Shown here: one piece after another, positions 1 through 8,424 of the stretch
How the letters are laid out: each line of letters begins with the position of its first letter
Numbering within the stretch: position 1 is the stretch's first letter
Assembly (NCBI GenBank): GCA_016871415.1
Contig: VHDL01000018.1
Coordinates: 1-36,469 of the forward strand
DNA: 36,469 nt
Reading direction: 5' to 3'
Source of the DNA: Verrucomicrobiota bacterium
Lineage (GTDB): Bacteria > Verrucomicrobiota > Verrucomicrobiia > Opitutales > UBA953
Position numbers and translations under genes: made by a program
The notes under the pieces: generated by a model
The model's input: the letters and a program-made list of their open reading frames with translations, nothing else
Told to the model about the DNA's origin: nothing
Databases searched by the model: none

Positions 1-2
1 TC

Positions 3-374
3 TTCTATCCCGGACCCGACGGCCCGCAGCCAAGCCTGCGCCTAAAGGCCTTCCGCGCCGGCCAGCAACTGGCCGAATACCTCGCCATCTACACGGCGGT
101 CACCGGCCAGGACCGAGACGCCGTCGGCGCCGCCGTGCTGCAGCTCCCAGGCATGCGCGCTGGCACCGTCCGTACCTACGCCGACGACGCCGGCAGCTCG
201 GCCTTCGGCGACGGCGCCGCCCGCTCGGTGGCCGAACTCCGTCTGCGCCTCGGCGCCTGGCTCGACGCGCAGGCCCCCGCTCCGCGCGCCCGCTGGCACG
301 ACCCGCGCCCCCGCGCCCAGGATCCGAGCCGCATCAGGCCGATCACCGCGCTGCCGCCCCCGACCTTCAATTGA
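3..374 (+). CDS. C-terminal end of a probable carbohydrate-active protein (DUF4091-like tail)
   Basis: An open frame enters from the left edge and ends with TGA at 372-374, so only the last 123 codons are visible and the start lies outside the window. The first visible residues, FYPGPDGPQPSLRLKAFRAG, resemble the 'YPG.dGp..SlRle.lRdG' pattern seen near the end of DUF4091-type glycoside-hydrolase-like proteins. It is followed by a helical stretch and an Arg/Pro-rich tail. The family call is from memory of that pattern only. The next gene is a GntR regulator on the same strand 94 nt downstream, so this protein could belong to the same carbohydrate locus. Without the N-terminal part no activity or location can be assigned. 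Confidence 0.55.
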   Translation, partial: FYPGPDGPQPSLRLKAFRAGQQLAEYLAIYTAVTGQDRDAVGAAVLQLPGMRAGTVRTYADDAGSSAFGDGAARSVAELRLRLGAWLDAQAPAPRARWHDPRPRAQDPSRIRPITALPPPTFN

Positions 375-379
375 GTCTT

Positions 380-396
380 CCACCGCCGGGCGGTGG
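380..396 (+). terminator. short GC hairpin after the first gene, possible weak terminator
   Basis: CCACCGC (380-386) and GCGGTGG (390-396) form a perfect 7-bp stem with a 3-nt loop, 5 nt after the stop codon at 374. No T-run follows, so it is not a canonical intrinsic terminator. It could protect the 3' end or attenuate read-through into the GntR gene. Confidence 0.35.
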
Positions 397-446
397 CTGA
401 GCCAAAGTCCCCAGAAGGGTTCGGATAGAGAAACTTGCCATCGGTA

Positions 447-462
447 AAAGTGTCGACACTTT
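447..462. promoter_or_regulatory. perfect 16-bp palindrome, candidate GntR operator
   Basis: AAAGTGTCGACACTTT at 447-462 is identical to its own reverse complement over all 16 bases. It ends 6 nt before the ATG of the GntR/FCD gene at 469. GntR-family dimers bind short palindromes and commonly repress their own promoter. A palindrome this long and this close to the start is therefore a good candidate for an autoregulatory operator that also covers the ribosome-loading region. Binding is inferred. Confidence 0.6.
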
Positions 463-468
463 GAGAGC

Positions 469-1110
469 ATGCCCCGACCCCGCGCCGCCAACCAAGCCAC
501 GGCCGCCCATCTGCGCCTGCGCCGTGAAATCGTCAGCGGCAGGCTGCAGCAGGGATCCGCCCTCGGCGAACCCGGACTGGCGCGCCGTTACGGCACGAGC
601 CGAGCGCCCATCCGCGAGGCGCTGATCGCGCTGGAGCGCGAGGGCCTGGTGCGCTTCGAAAAGACCGGACGCACGCGGGTGCGCAGCTTCTCGGGATCTG
701 AGATGAGGGAAATCATGGAGGCTCGCGCGGCCATCGAGGGCATGGCGGCCCGGCTGGCCAACCGTCTCTGGACCGAGGAAGACACCGTGGCGTTGGAAAA
801 GAACATCGCCGCCCAGGAACGGGCGACGGACTTGGCCGCACTGTCACGTCTGGACATCGACCTCCACCATCACGTCGTCACCCGCGGCGATAACGCCAGC
901 CTCATCCGCCTCTGGGAGCCTTTGCGTTGGCAGTGGGAGGCGCACCTGGTGGAGATCTACCGACGTCAGAGCGGGGACGACTTCGTGCCCGAGAAGGAGA
1001 CCATCCGCGCCCACCGGCACCTGCTCAAGGCCCTCGCCGAAGGCACGCCCGCCGAAGCCTCGGAGGCCATGATGAACCACATCCTCTTCAACCTGCGCTG
1101 GGCGAGATAA
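469..1110 (+). CDS. GntR-family transcriptional regulator, FadR/FCD subfamily
   Basis: This 213-residue protein is a predicted cytoplasmic, ligand-responsive DNA-binding dimer. Residues 10-72 form the winged helix-turn-helix, including GTSRAPIREALIALEREGLV (42-61), the GntR recognition-helix signature. Residues 80-210 form the all-helical FCD ligand domain. D129/H133 (DxxxH), H182 or H184 and H204 are at the spacing of the FCD metal site, so a carboxylate-type ligand held by a metal is likely. Length is normal for the subfamily. ATG 469 is chosen because the HTH begins shortly after it; GAGAG at 463-467 is too close to be an ideal Shine-Dalgarno. The gene is followed after 3 nt by the beta-helix gene, so it probably heads and regulates the operon to 8279 through the palindrome at 447-462. 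FadR-type regulators often control sugar-acid use, which would fit a polysaccharide-linked operon. Confidence 0.88.
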   Translation: MPRPRAANQATAAHLRLRREIVSGRLQQGSALGEPGLARRYGTSRAPIREALIALEREGLVRFEKTGRTRVRSFSGSEMREIMEARAAIEGMAARLANRLWTEEDTVALEKNIAAQERATDLAALSRLDIDLHHHVVTRGDNASLIRLWEPLRWQWEAHLVEIYRRQSGDDFVPEKETIRAHRHLLKALAEGTPAEASEAMMNHILFNLRWAR

Positions 1111-1113
1111 GTC

Positions 1114-2493
1114 ATGCGACTTCTCTACGCCCTCCTACTCTCGCCGCTGGCCGCGATACACGCGGCGGATAAGCCCCTTGGCGCATGGCAAGCGCTCGTC
1201 CGCACGGAATCCTGGACGGAGCAATGGCCGGACGCCTCCGGCAAGGCGGAGGCGCGAAAGGTGACGGCGGAGGTCTGGACGCAGGCCATGCAGGCCTCGC
1301 TCGACGCCCAGGGCACGCTGCACATCCCCGCGCGAGCGCAACCCTACTACCTCGACGGCCCGCTGGTCCTGAAATCCGGCCAGAAGCTCAGCGCCGACCC
1401 GACCGCGGAGATCCGCCTCAAGCCCGGCACCAACACCTGCATGGTGCGCAACGAGCGGGTCGTCACCCTGAACACCAAGCCCGTGCCGGCCGATCAGCCC
1501 CGCGATGCCGACATCTCCATCGAGGGTGGCGTATGGTCGACCTTGGCCAACGCCGCCAGTCTCAACGGCAACCAGCTCGGCCTCTCCTCGAAGACCGATA
1601 CCGCCTTCGGCACGCACGGCGTCATCCTACTCCAGAACGTGCGCCGCGTCTCGGTGAGGAACCTCACCATACGCCAAAGCAGGCCCTTCGGCGTGCATCT
1701 GGCGAACGCAAGGGAGTTCAGAATAGAAAACATCACCTTGGAGGAAACCCGGCGTGACGGCGTGCATGTGAACGGACCAGCCAGCGACGGCCTCATCCGG
1801 GGCGTGCGCGGCGATCCGCACGACGACAACGTCGCGCTCAATGCCTGGGAGTGGAAGAACTACGCGCCCAGCTACGGACCGATCGAGCGCATCGTCATCG
1901 AAGACATCATGGGCGCGCCCGAAGGCGTGGCCTCCGCCAGGGCCATCCGCCTCCTGCCCGGCGTCAAACGCTTCCCGGACGGCACGACGCTGGCCTGCCC
2001 CATCGCTGACATCACGCTTCGCCGCATCACCGATATACGCGAATTCAAGCTCTACGATCAGCCCAACCTCGAACTCGGCCGGGACAATGATTTCAGCGCG
2101 GCCATCGGCACCTTGAAGGACATCCGGTTCGAAAAGCTCACCTTCAATCATCCCGGCAAGATCGAAGTCCACGCCGACACCGACGGGCTCAGCGTTGAAG
2201 ACGTCCTTGTGCGTCACCCCATCGCACCCGACTGGCATCTCCTCAGCATCGGCCCGTTATCGGTGACCTACAAGCGAGGCGGACCGAACGCACCTGAGAA
2301 ATGGGTCGAAATCTTCTCCCCAGACCTGGACTGCACCGTCCGCAACCTCAAGGTCAACGGCGTCCGCACCGAAGGCTCCCCGGCCGATCTGCCGTTCGAT
2401 CAAGTGATCAAAGTCGTCGTGCTGAAGCCCAACCCCGATTACCCTAAGACCACGCCCAAGGGCGGCTCAGGCAAAGGAATCCTGATCCGCTGA
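1114..2493 (+). CDS. secreted right-handed beta-helix protein, possibly GH28/polysaccharide-lyase-like
   Basis: This 459-residue protein has an N-terminal signal peptide (about residues 1-18, MRLLYALLLSPLAAIHAA). The body, about 60-400, is a repetitive beta-strand pattern typical of a parallel beta-helix, with repeated turns such as 'VRRVSVRNLTI', 'AREFRIENITL' and 'IERIVIEDIM'. Two acidic clusters, RRDGVHVNG and DPHDDNVALN, sit where polygalacturonase-like (GH28) enzymes carry catalytic aspartates, so a glycoside hydrolase is plausible. The full GH28 motif set is not evident, and a lyase or binding role is possible. The protein probably acts in the periplasm or outside. It is 3 nt after the GntR gene and 23 nt before the PSD1 cytochrome gene, so co-transcription is likely. 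Confidence 0.75.
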   Translation: MRLLYALLLSPLAAIHAADKPLGAWQALVRTESWTEQWPDASGKAEARKVTAEVWTQAMQASLDAQGTLHIPARAQPYYLDGPLVLKSGQKLSADPTAEIRLKPGTNTCMVRNERVVTLNTKPVPADQPRDADISIEGGVWSTLANAASLNGNQLGLSSKTDTAFGTHGVILLQNVRRVSVRNLTIRQSRPFGVHLANAREFRIENITLEETRRDGVHVNGPASDGLIRGVRGDPHDDNVALNAWEWKNYAPSYGPIERIVIEDIMGAPEGVASARAIRLLPGVKRFPDGTTLACPIADITLRRITDIREFKLYDQPNLELGRDNDFSAAIGTLKDIRFEKLTFNHPGKIEVHADTDGLSVEDVLVRHPIAPDWHLLSIGPLSVTYKRGGPNAPEKWVEIFSPDLDCTVRNLKVNGVRTEGSPADLPFDQVIKVVVLKPNPDYPKTTPKGGSGKGILIR

Positions 2494-2516
2494 GAATGAA
2501 CCAAGGACGACGAACC

Positions 2517-3572
2517 ATGCACACGCGTTTTCATCCAGCCTTCCTCACCGCCCTGCTGCTCGTCTCAGCGGCGCTCCCCGCCGCCGTCTCCTTCGAGTCG
2601 GAGGTGAAGCCGATCTTCGAAAAGCACTGCGTCGAGTGCCACGGGCCGAAGAAACAGAAGAGCGAGTTCCGGCTGGATGATCGCGAGGTCGCCCTGCACG
2701 GCGGCGACAGCCACGCGCCGAACATCATCCCGGGCATGCCCGGCGAGAGTCCGCTCATCAGGTTCGTGACGACGGAGGACAAGGAGACCCGCATGCCGCC
2801 CAAGGGCGCACGGCTCAGTGGCGCCGAGGTGGCTACGCTGAAGCGCTGGATCGCCGAAGGCGCGGTCTGGCCGGAATCCGCCTCCCTGAAAAAGACCGAC
2901 CCTATGGACTGGTGGTCATTGAAGCCCCTGACCAAGCCCGCCTTGCCCTCCGGCGATGCGGCCCACCCCGTCGACCGGTTCATCCTGACGAAACTCCGGG
3001 AGAAGGGCCTGCGGCCTTCAGGCGTCGCCGACGCCCGCACGATCCTCCGTCGGCTCAACTTCGACCTGATCGGTCTGCCGCCCACGCCGGAAGAGCTTGA
3101 TGCCTTCGAGAAAGAGGCCTCCCAGGACCTGCCCACGGCCATCGGCCGGGCCGCCGACCGCCTGCTGGCCTCCCCACGCTACGGTGAGCGCTGGGGCCGT
3201 CACTGGCTCGACGTGGTGCACTACGGCGACACCCACGGCTACGACAAGGACAAGCTCAGGCCCAACGCCTGGCCCTACCGCGACTACGTCATCCGCGCCT
3301 TCAACGCGGACAAGCCCTACGCCCGCTTCGTCGAGGAGCAGCTGGCCGGCGACACGCTGTACCCCGACACCCTCGATGGCCACGTGGCCCAAGGGTTCAT
3401 CTCGGCCGGCCCCTGGGATTTCATCGGCCACGCCGAACTCCCCGAGACCAAGCTCGACGGGAAGATCGCCCGCGCCCCGACCGCGACGACATGGTCTCCA
3501 ACACGACCGGAGCCTTCCTGGCGACGACCGCGCAGTGCGCTCGCTGCCACCACCACAAGTTCGACCCGGTGA
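2517..3572 (+). CDS. PSD1-type planctomycete cytochrome, N-terminal part (PSCyt1 + DUF1549), frameshifted
   Basis: This is the first part of a gene split by a one-base deletion. From ATG 2517 the protein has a signal peptide (about 1-24), a PSCyt1 haem domain with CVECH at 38-42 and a likely distal Met93 (TRMPPKG), then the DUF1549 (PSCyt2) domain from about 150. ATG 2517 is preferred over ATG 2496 because AAGGA (2503-2507) lies 9 nt upstream and the signal peptide starts there. Homologous sequence in this frame stops at 3476; the residues to 3572 are out-of-frame translation. The next base series reads in the +2 frame as a normal continuation (RDDMVSNTTGAF). One base missing around 3477 in GCC C_C GAC explains it. 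These proteins are periplasmic, haem-bearing and common in polysaccharide loci of Planctomycetes and Verrucomicrobia, paired with DUF1501; their biochemical role is not established. Confidence 0.85.
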   Translation: MHTRFHPAFLTALLLVSAALPAAVSFESEVKPIFEKHCVECHGPKKQKSEFRLDDREVALHGGDSHAPNIIPGMPGESPLIRFVTTEDKETRMPPKGARLSGAEVATLKRWIAEGAVWPESASLKKTDPMDWWSLKPLTKPALPSGDAAHPVDRFILTKLREKGLRPSGVADARTILRRLNFDLIGLPPTPEELDAFEKEASQDLPTAIGRAADRLLASPRYGERWGRHWLDVVHYGDTHGYDKDKLRPNAWPYRDYVIRAFNADKPYARFVEEQLAGDTLYPDTLDGHVAQGFISAGPWDFIGHAELPETKLDGKIARAPTATTWSPTRPEPSWRRPRSALAATTTSSTR

Positions 3573-5500
3573 AGCAGGAAGATTACTACCGCCTGCAGGC
3601 CGTCTTCGCGGCCCTGGACCGGGCTGACAAGACCTTCGACGTCGACCCCGTCGTGGCGAAGCGACGTGCCCCGTTGGTCGCCGAGCGAACCCGTCTCGAC
3701 GGCGAGATCAAGGCCGTCAACGAGCGGATCGCGACGGTCGACAGCCGCCGGGTGACGCTCATCGGCAAGCTCATCGACGAACTGAAGCAGGGCACCGCCG
3801 CCGTCGAGCGCCCGGAGTACGGCTACCACAGCGCGATCTCCAAGGAGCAGTCGGTCACGAAATGGGCGCAGGTCGATCTCGGCGTCGCCCGCGAACTCAC
3901 CGAGGTCATCCTGACGGGCTGCCACGACACCTATAACAACATCGGCGCAGGCTTCGGCTTCCCGCTCCGATACAAGGTCGAGCTGTCCGACGACGCGAAA
4001 TTCGTCCAAGGGGTGACCACCGTCGCCGACTTCACCGGTGCCGACGTCCCGAATCCCGGCGTGAAGCCGCAGCGATTCCCCCTGAAAGGACTGAGGGGAC
4101 GCTACCTGCGCGTGACGGCCACCAAACTCGCCCTTCGTAGGAACGACTACATCTTCGCCTTGGCCGAACTCCAAGCCATCGACCCCAAGGGCCGCAACGT
4201 CGCCCTAGGCGCCAACGTGACCTCACTCGACAGCATCGAGGCCGGCCCGCGCTGGGGAAGGCTCAACCTGACCGACGGGTATTTCTACGGCCCCAAGACC
4301 GAACGCGACGACGCCCGCATCGCCCAGCTTGAGCGCGAGCGCACCGAGATCCGCAAGGGTTCGAACAAAGTCTCGCCGGCTGATAACTCCCGCCTCGCCG
4401 AGCTAACCGCCGCCCGCGCCAAGATCGCCAAAGAACTCGCCGCCCTCCCGGCTCCGCAGGTCGCGTATGTCGGCACGATTCACAAGGGCTCCGGCTCCTT
4501 CGCGGGCACCGGCGCCAATGGCGGCAAGCCGCGTCCGATCTTCGTGCTGAAGCGCGGCGACGTCCAGCAGCCCGACAAGGAAGTCGGCCCGGGCACCCTG
4601 CCCTTCGCCAAGGAGCTCGGCTCCCGGTTCGACCTGCCCGCCGACGCCCCGGAAGGCGCCCGACGGGTCGCCCTGGCGAAATCGATCACCGACGGCCGCA
4701 ATCCGCTCACCTGGCGCGTCATCGTCAACCGCGTCTGGCATTACCACTTCGGCCGGGGCCTGAGCGATACGCCGAACGACTTCGGCCGCATGGGCAGCCA
4801 GCCCACGCACCCCGAGCTCCTCGACTGGCTGGCGGTCGAATTCCGAGACAGCGGCCAGTCACTCAAGCAGCTCCATCGGCTCATCGTAACCAGCGCGGCC
4901 TACCGCCAGTCCTCCCTCGGCAACCCGGCCAATGAGAAGATCGATACGAGCAACGCCTTCCTCTGGCGCATGAACCGCCGCAAGCTCGAGGCCGAGGCGG
5001 TCAGCGACTCGGTGCTCGCGGTGGCCGGCAAGCTCGACCTCACGATGGGCGGCCCGGGCTTCCAGGACTTCGTCATCGATAAGCCGCAGCATTCACCGCA
5101 CTACGAATACGACCAGCATGACGTCGAGGACCCGAAGTCCCACCGACGCTCGGTCTATCGCTTCATCGTCCGCTCCCAGCCGCAGCCCTTCCTCACCGTG
5201 CTGGACTGCGCCGACCCCTCGATGTCGGTCGCCAGCCGCAACGAGACCGTCAACGCCCTGCAGGCGCTCGCCATGCGCAATAACCGCCTGACGGTCGCGA
5301 TGGCCAGGCACTTCGCAGCCCGCGTGGCCAAGGAGGCCTCCGCTCCGCCCGCCCAGATCGACCTGGCCTTCCGCCTGGCGCTGGGGCGGCCGCCTTCCGC
5401 GAAGGAGGCCGAAGCGATGTCGGGGTATGTTCGCGAACACGGGCTCACGAACCTTTGTCGGCTCATCTACAACCTGAACGAATTCAACTTCGTCGACTGA
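3491..5500 (+). CDS. PSD1-type planctomycete cytochrome, C-terminal part (discoidin-like insert + DUF1553)
   Basis: This is the continuation of the gene starting at 2517; ATG 3491 is an internal methionine, not a native start. Early residues include CARCH at 16-20 in the 'QCARCHxHKFDP' motif at the end of DUF1549, a second haem-binding site. A coiled-coil stretch follows (about 55-100). Residues of about 105-265 look like a F5/8C discoidin-type carbohydrate-binding insert ('WAQVDLGVARELTEVILTG' to 'GRYLRVTATKL'). Then come a second coiled coil (about 275-320) and DUF1553 (about 395-640), ending LIYNLNEFNFVD, a typical PSD1 terminus. Restoring one base near 3477 gives one protein of about 994 residues, a normal length for the family. 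The stop at 5498-5500 is 2 nt from the DUF1501 start, as is usual for this pair. It is either a sequencing or assembly slip or a recent inactivation; the intact downstream frame favours the former. Confidence 0.87.
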   Translation: MVSNTTGAFLATTAQCARCHHHKFDPVKQEDYYRLQAVFAALDRADKTFDVDPVVAKRRAPLVAERTRLDGEIKAVNERIATVDSRRVTLIGKLIDELKQGTAAVERPEYGYHSAISKEQSVTKWAQVDLGVARELTEVILTGCHDTYNNIGAGFGFPLRYKVELSDDAKFVQGVTTVADFTGADVPNPGVKPQRFPLKGLRGRYLRVTATKLALRRNDYIFALAELQAIDPKGRNVALGANVTSLDSIEAGPRWGRLNLTDGYFYGPKTERDDARIAQLERERTEIRKGSNKVSPADNSRLAELTAARAKIAKELAALPAPQVAYVGTIHKGSGSFAGTGANGGKPRPIFVLKRGDVQQPDKEVGPGTLPFAKELGSRFDLPADAPEGARRVALAKSITDGRNPLTWRVIVNRVWHYHFGRGLSDTPNDFGRMGSQPTHPELLDWLAVEFRDSGQSLKQLHRLIVTSAAYRQSSLGNPANEKIDTSNAFLWRMNRRKLEAEAVSDSVLAVAGKLDLTMGGPGFQDFVIDKPQHSPHYEYDQHDVEDPKSHRRSVYRFIVRSQPQPFLTVLDCADPSMSVASRNETVNALQALAMRNNRLTVAMARHFAARVAKEASAPPAQIDLAFRLALGRPPSAKEAEAMSGYVREHGLTNLCRLIYNLNEFNFVD

Positions 5501-5502
5501 CC

Positions 5503-6990
5503 ATGAACGACTCCCCCTATCATCGTCAGTCTGGCGTCACCGCGATGAACCGTCGCGACTTCCTCTTCTGCTCAGGCGGCGGACTCGGGGGCATCGCCCT
5601 CGCCAGCCTGCTCGGACAGGAATCGCTCCACGCCGCCACGCCCACCGGCGGCGTGCTCCATGCCCCGGCCAAGGCCAAGCGCGTCGTGCAGCTCTTCATG
5701 GCCGGCGCCGCCAGCCACGTGGACATGTGGGACCACAAGCCCCTGCTCGAGAAGAAGCACGGCGAGAAGTGGGATCCGGGCGAAGCCGTCGAACTCTTCC
5801 AGAGCAGCCCGGGCTCGACCTTCGCGTCGCCCTGGAAGTTCAAGCCCTGCGGCAAGTCGGGCAAGATGCTCAGTGACATCGTCGCGCCCATCGGTGACGT
5901 CGTGGATGACATCGCCTTCGTGCACGACATCGTCGGCCGTTCCGGCGTGCATAGCCAGGCCACCCTCCTGCAGTCGACCGGCTTCCTGATTCCCGGCTAC
6001 CCGAGCGTCGGCGCCTGGGTCAGCTACGGCCTCGGCTCGCTCAACGACAACCTCCCGACCTTCGTCGTGCTGCCCGACATCCGCGGCCTGCCGTCCAACG
6101 GCCAGAAGAACTGGGACTCCGCCTTCCTTCCCGGCCAGAACCAGGCCACGCAGGTGCGCGTCAACGCCCCGCGGCCGATTGACAACCTCGCGCCGCCGCC
6201 CGCCGACTATATCACGCCCTCCGGTGAGGCCGCCGGACTAGAACTTCTCGGCAAACTCAACCGGGCCCATGCCGATTCGCATCCGGGCGACCCGCGCCTC
6301 GAGGCCCGCATCCGCAGCTACGAGCTCGCCGCCAAGATGCAGCTCGCCGCACCGGACGCCCTCGACCTCTCGCAGGAATCGGAAAAGACCTTGGCCCGAT
6401 ATGGCATCGACAACTCCACCAAGGTCTGGCCCAAGGAGATCAATATCGCCGAAGAACAGGACGCCTTCGGCCGCAAGTGCCTGACCGCCCGCCGCCTCCT
6501 GGAGCGAGGCGTGCGCTTCGTGCAGATCTGGTCGGGCAACGACAACGGCTTCCCCCGACGCAACTGGGACTCCCACGAAGACATCGCCCGTGACCATGCC
6601 CCGCTCTCGCTCGGCATGGCCAAGGGTACCGCGGCCCTCATCCAGGACCTCAAGGACCGCGGCATGTTCGAGGACACCCTGATCCTCTGGACCACCGAGT
6701 TCGGTCGCATGCCCTGCGCCCAGGGCGGCAAGGGCCGCGACCACAACCCCTTCGTGTTCACCAACTGGCTGGCCGGCGGCGGCATCAAAGGCGGCGTCTC
6801 CCACGGCCAGAGCGACGAATGGGGCTTCAAGCCCGCTGATCGCAAGCGCTTCACGATGGGCTATGACATCCACGCCACCGTCCTGCACCTCCTCGGCCTC
6901 GATCACGAGAAGCTCATCTTCCGGCACAACGGCGCCAACCGCCGCCTCACCGACGTCCACGGACACGTGATCAAGGAGATCCTGGCCTGA
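5503..6990 (+). CDS. DUF1501 family protein, Tat-exported
   Basis: This 495-residue protein has a twin-arginine signal (MNRRDFLFCSGGG at residues 15-27, then a hydrophobic stretch), predicting export in folded form. The DUF1501 body shows its hallmarks: 'FMAGAASHVDMWDHKP', 'GVHSQATLLQSTGFLIPGYP', 'TTEFGRMPCAQGGKGRDHNP'. These metal-site-like Asp/His/Glu clusters relate the family to the sulfatase/alkaline phosphatase fold, but no activity is established. The start is ATG 5503, 2 nt after the stop of the PSD1 gene (TGACCATG), which implies translational coupling; ATG 5545, right before the RR motif, is the alternative. The PSD1-DUF1501 pair is a standard two-gene unit in Planctomycetes and Verrucomicrobia and is usually linked to polysaccharide or sulfated-glycan use. 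Confidence 0.9.
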   Translation: MNDSPYHRQSGVTAMNRRDFLFCSGGGLGGIALASLLGQESLHAATPTGGVLHAPAKAKRVVQLFMAGAASHVDMWDHKPLLEKKHGEKWDPGEAVELFQSSPGSTFASPWKFKPCGKSGKMLSDIVAPIGDVVDDIAFVHDIVGRSGVHSQATLLQSTGFLIPGYPSVGAWVSYGLGSLNDNLPTFVVLPDIRGLPSNGQKNWDSAFLPGQNQATQVRVNAPRPIDNLAPPPADYITPSGEAAGLELLGKLNRAHADSHPGDPRLEARIRSYELAAKMQLAAPDALDLSQESEKTLARYGIDNSTKVWPKEINIAEEQDAFGRKCLTARRLLERGVRFVQIWSGNDNGFPRRNWDSHEDIARDHAPLSLGMAKGTAALIQDLKDRGMFEDTLILWTTEFGRMPCAQGGKGRDHNPFVFTNWLAGGGIKGGVSHGQSDEWGFKPADRKRFTMGYDIHATVLHLLGLDHEKLIFRHNGANRRLTDVHGHVIKEILA

Positions 6991-7046
6991 ACATCCCGGC
7001 ATGAATCATCCCTTGCGCCTGGACATTCTTGAGCTTCATTGAGGAC

Positions 7047-8279
7047 ATGCAGCGCCTGCTCCTTGCCGCCACCTTCCTGCTCTCCGCACCGCTTCATGGC
7101 CAATCCGCCCAAGAGCGCGTCGCGACGGTGACCAACACGCCCGGATTGGTGGCGTTCTGGGACTTCACCCAACGCGAGGCCCCGGGCAAGCGCTTCACGG
7201 CCCACGTTCCGGCCGGTGCGACGAACGACTACGCCCTGGATGCAGGCAACTACATCAAGGACCTCTGGAACGCCGGCCCGTCCGCCAGCTATGCCGATTT
7301 CCCGCTGCTGGGATCAGGCCCTTTCGGCCAGGCGATCCGCATCAAGCAGGAGACCAATCCCGACTTCCGCCCCCTGCTCTTCGTCCCGCGCACCCGCTTG
7401 CATGATTCGCCGCTCGACATCAAGGGGGTCGGCAAGGCCGTCACGGTCGTCGTCTGGGCCATCCGCGAAAGCGGCAACCACGCCCTCGCCGGCATCTGGC
7501 ACGAAGGCACCGACTTGAAGGAAAAGACCACGGAGACCATCGCCAAGGTCGAGCGCGGCCAACGCCAATACGCCCTCTTCGCGGGCCTGAACAAGGAGGG
7601 CTCCGCCTGCGGCCACGTCTCCGAAAACGGCGCGAGCTCGTTCACCAACAAGTATGCGTTGCACAAGTGCAACTCCGCGGAGCTGTCGCCCAAGGTGCCC
7701 GCAGACGCCTCGCCCGAGGTGCTGGCGAAGTCCTGGCAGACGTTCGCGATGACCTTCGACAGCAAGACGCAGCTGATCACCGGCTGGCTCAACGGCCAGA
7801 GCGGCGACCGTTGGCTGGATAACCCCCAGAAAGACAAGCTGCTCTCCTTCGCCGCCAATGCTTGGCTGCAAGGCCGCCTGGCCAAGATCCCCGGGCTCCA
7901 GGAGGGCGAAGACCCTAAGTTTCCCGCTGACCAGTATTACAACCCGCCGGAGGACAAGCCGGTCAAGGTGACGGTCCTCGCGGCCGAAGAGACCACGCGT
8001 CAGGAACTCCGCGAATACGCCTTCACCAAGGTCAAGGTCACCGTCACCAACGGCCAGGAGACGGCCCGTGAACTGGTGGCCCTGCGGCTCAATCCTTGGT
8101 GGTATCCTCACGGCATCTACCAGCCCAAGAACGACGGCACCGGCGGGCCTTTCACCATCGGCCGTGTGATCCATAGTTCCCGTGGCGTCGGCTTCACCGG
8201 CTGGATCGGCGGCGTCGCCGTCTTCGACCGCGCGTTAACTGCCGAAGAATTAGCCAAGTTCCATTCGCTAGCAAAATAG
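7047..8279 (+). CDS. secreted LamG/concanavalin A-like jellyroll protein
   Basis: This 410-residue protein starts MQRLLLAATFLLSAPLHGQ, a clear signal peptide, so ATG 7047 is preferred to the in-frame TTG at 7029, which would put a charged stretch in front. 'TPGLVAFWDFTQRE' near the N-terminus and 'GWIGGVAVFDRALTAEELAKFH' at the C-terminus are the opening and closing strands typical of LamG-like folds. About 150 residues in the middle form an insertion rich in Lys and Glu. No catalytic motif is recognised, so it is probably a carbohydrate-binding or surface protein. It follows the DUF1501 gene by 56 nt on the same strand and is probably the last gene of the GntR-headed operon. The repeat- and hairpin-rich spacer 8280-8455 follows. 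Confidence 0.72.
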   Translation: MQRLLLAATFLLSAPLHGQSAQERVATVTNTPGLVAFWDFTQREAPGKRFTAHVPAGATNDYALDAGNYIKDLWNAGPSASYADFPLLGSGPFGQAIRIKQETNPDFRPLLFVPRTRLHDSPLDIKGVGKAVTVVVWAIRESGNHALAGIWHEGTDLKEKTTETIAKVERGQRQYALFAGLNKEGSACGHVSENGASSFTNKYALHKCNSAELSPKVPADASPEVLAKSWQTFAMTFDSKTQLITGWLNGQSGDRWLDNPQKDKLLSFAANAWLQGRLAKIPGLQEGEDPKFPADQYYNPPEDKPVKVTVLAAEETTRQELREYAFTKVKVTVTNGQETARELVALRLNPWWYPHGIYQPKNDGTGGPFTIGRVIHSSRGVGFTGWIGGVAVFDRALTAEELAKFHSLAK

Positions 8280-8283
8280 GTGG

Positions 8284-8311
8284 TGGCGGTTGGCGGTTAG
8301 CGGCTAGCGGT
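8284..8311. repeat. heptanucleotide tandem repeat (T[GA]GCGGY)
   Basis: Four consecutive 7-nt units read TGGCGGT, TGGCGGT, TAGCGGC, TAGCGGT, directly after the stop codon of the LamG gene. The unit differs from the pyrimidine-rich heptads at 17092 and 25216 but has the same 7-nt period. It lies between the ends of two convergent genes and codes for nothing. Confidence 0.75.
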
Positions 8312-8320
8312 TGGAATAAC

Positions 8321-8394
8321 CGGCCGCCGCAGGGCGGCCGAAGGTAGGGGCGTGGCTACGCCGCGCCCGGTCACGACGTAGTCGTGACCCTACC
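8321..8394. repeat. REP-like hairpin cluster bracketed by GGTAGGG/CCCTACC
   Basis: Three adjacent hairpins are present. CGGCCGCC/GGCGGCCG (8321-8340) has an 8-bp stem and 4-nt loop. GGCGTGGC/GCCGCGCC (8349-8367) has a stem with one G-T wobble and TAC loop. GGTCACGAC/GTCGTGACC (8369-8389) has a perfect 9-bp stem with GTA loop. The last two are bracketed by GGTAGGG (8343-8349) and its complement CCCTACC (8388-8394). The spacer separates convergent genes, so the hairpins may also stop transcription in both directions, although no T-run follows. Confidence 0.7.
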
Positions 8395-8424
8395 CTCGGC
8401 CACCATCCGGCGGCCGGAGACAAC

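Noticed and set aside
3470-3490. Programmed ribosomal frameshift in the PSD1 gene
   Set aside because: There is no X-XXY-YYZ slippery heptamer and no obvious downstream hairpin, and related proteins are read in one frame; a missing base is simpler.
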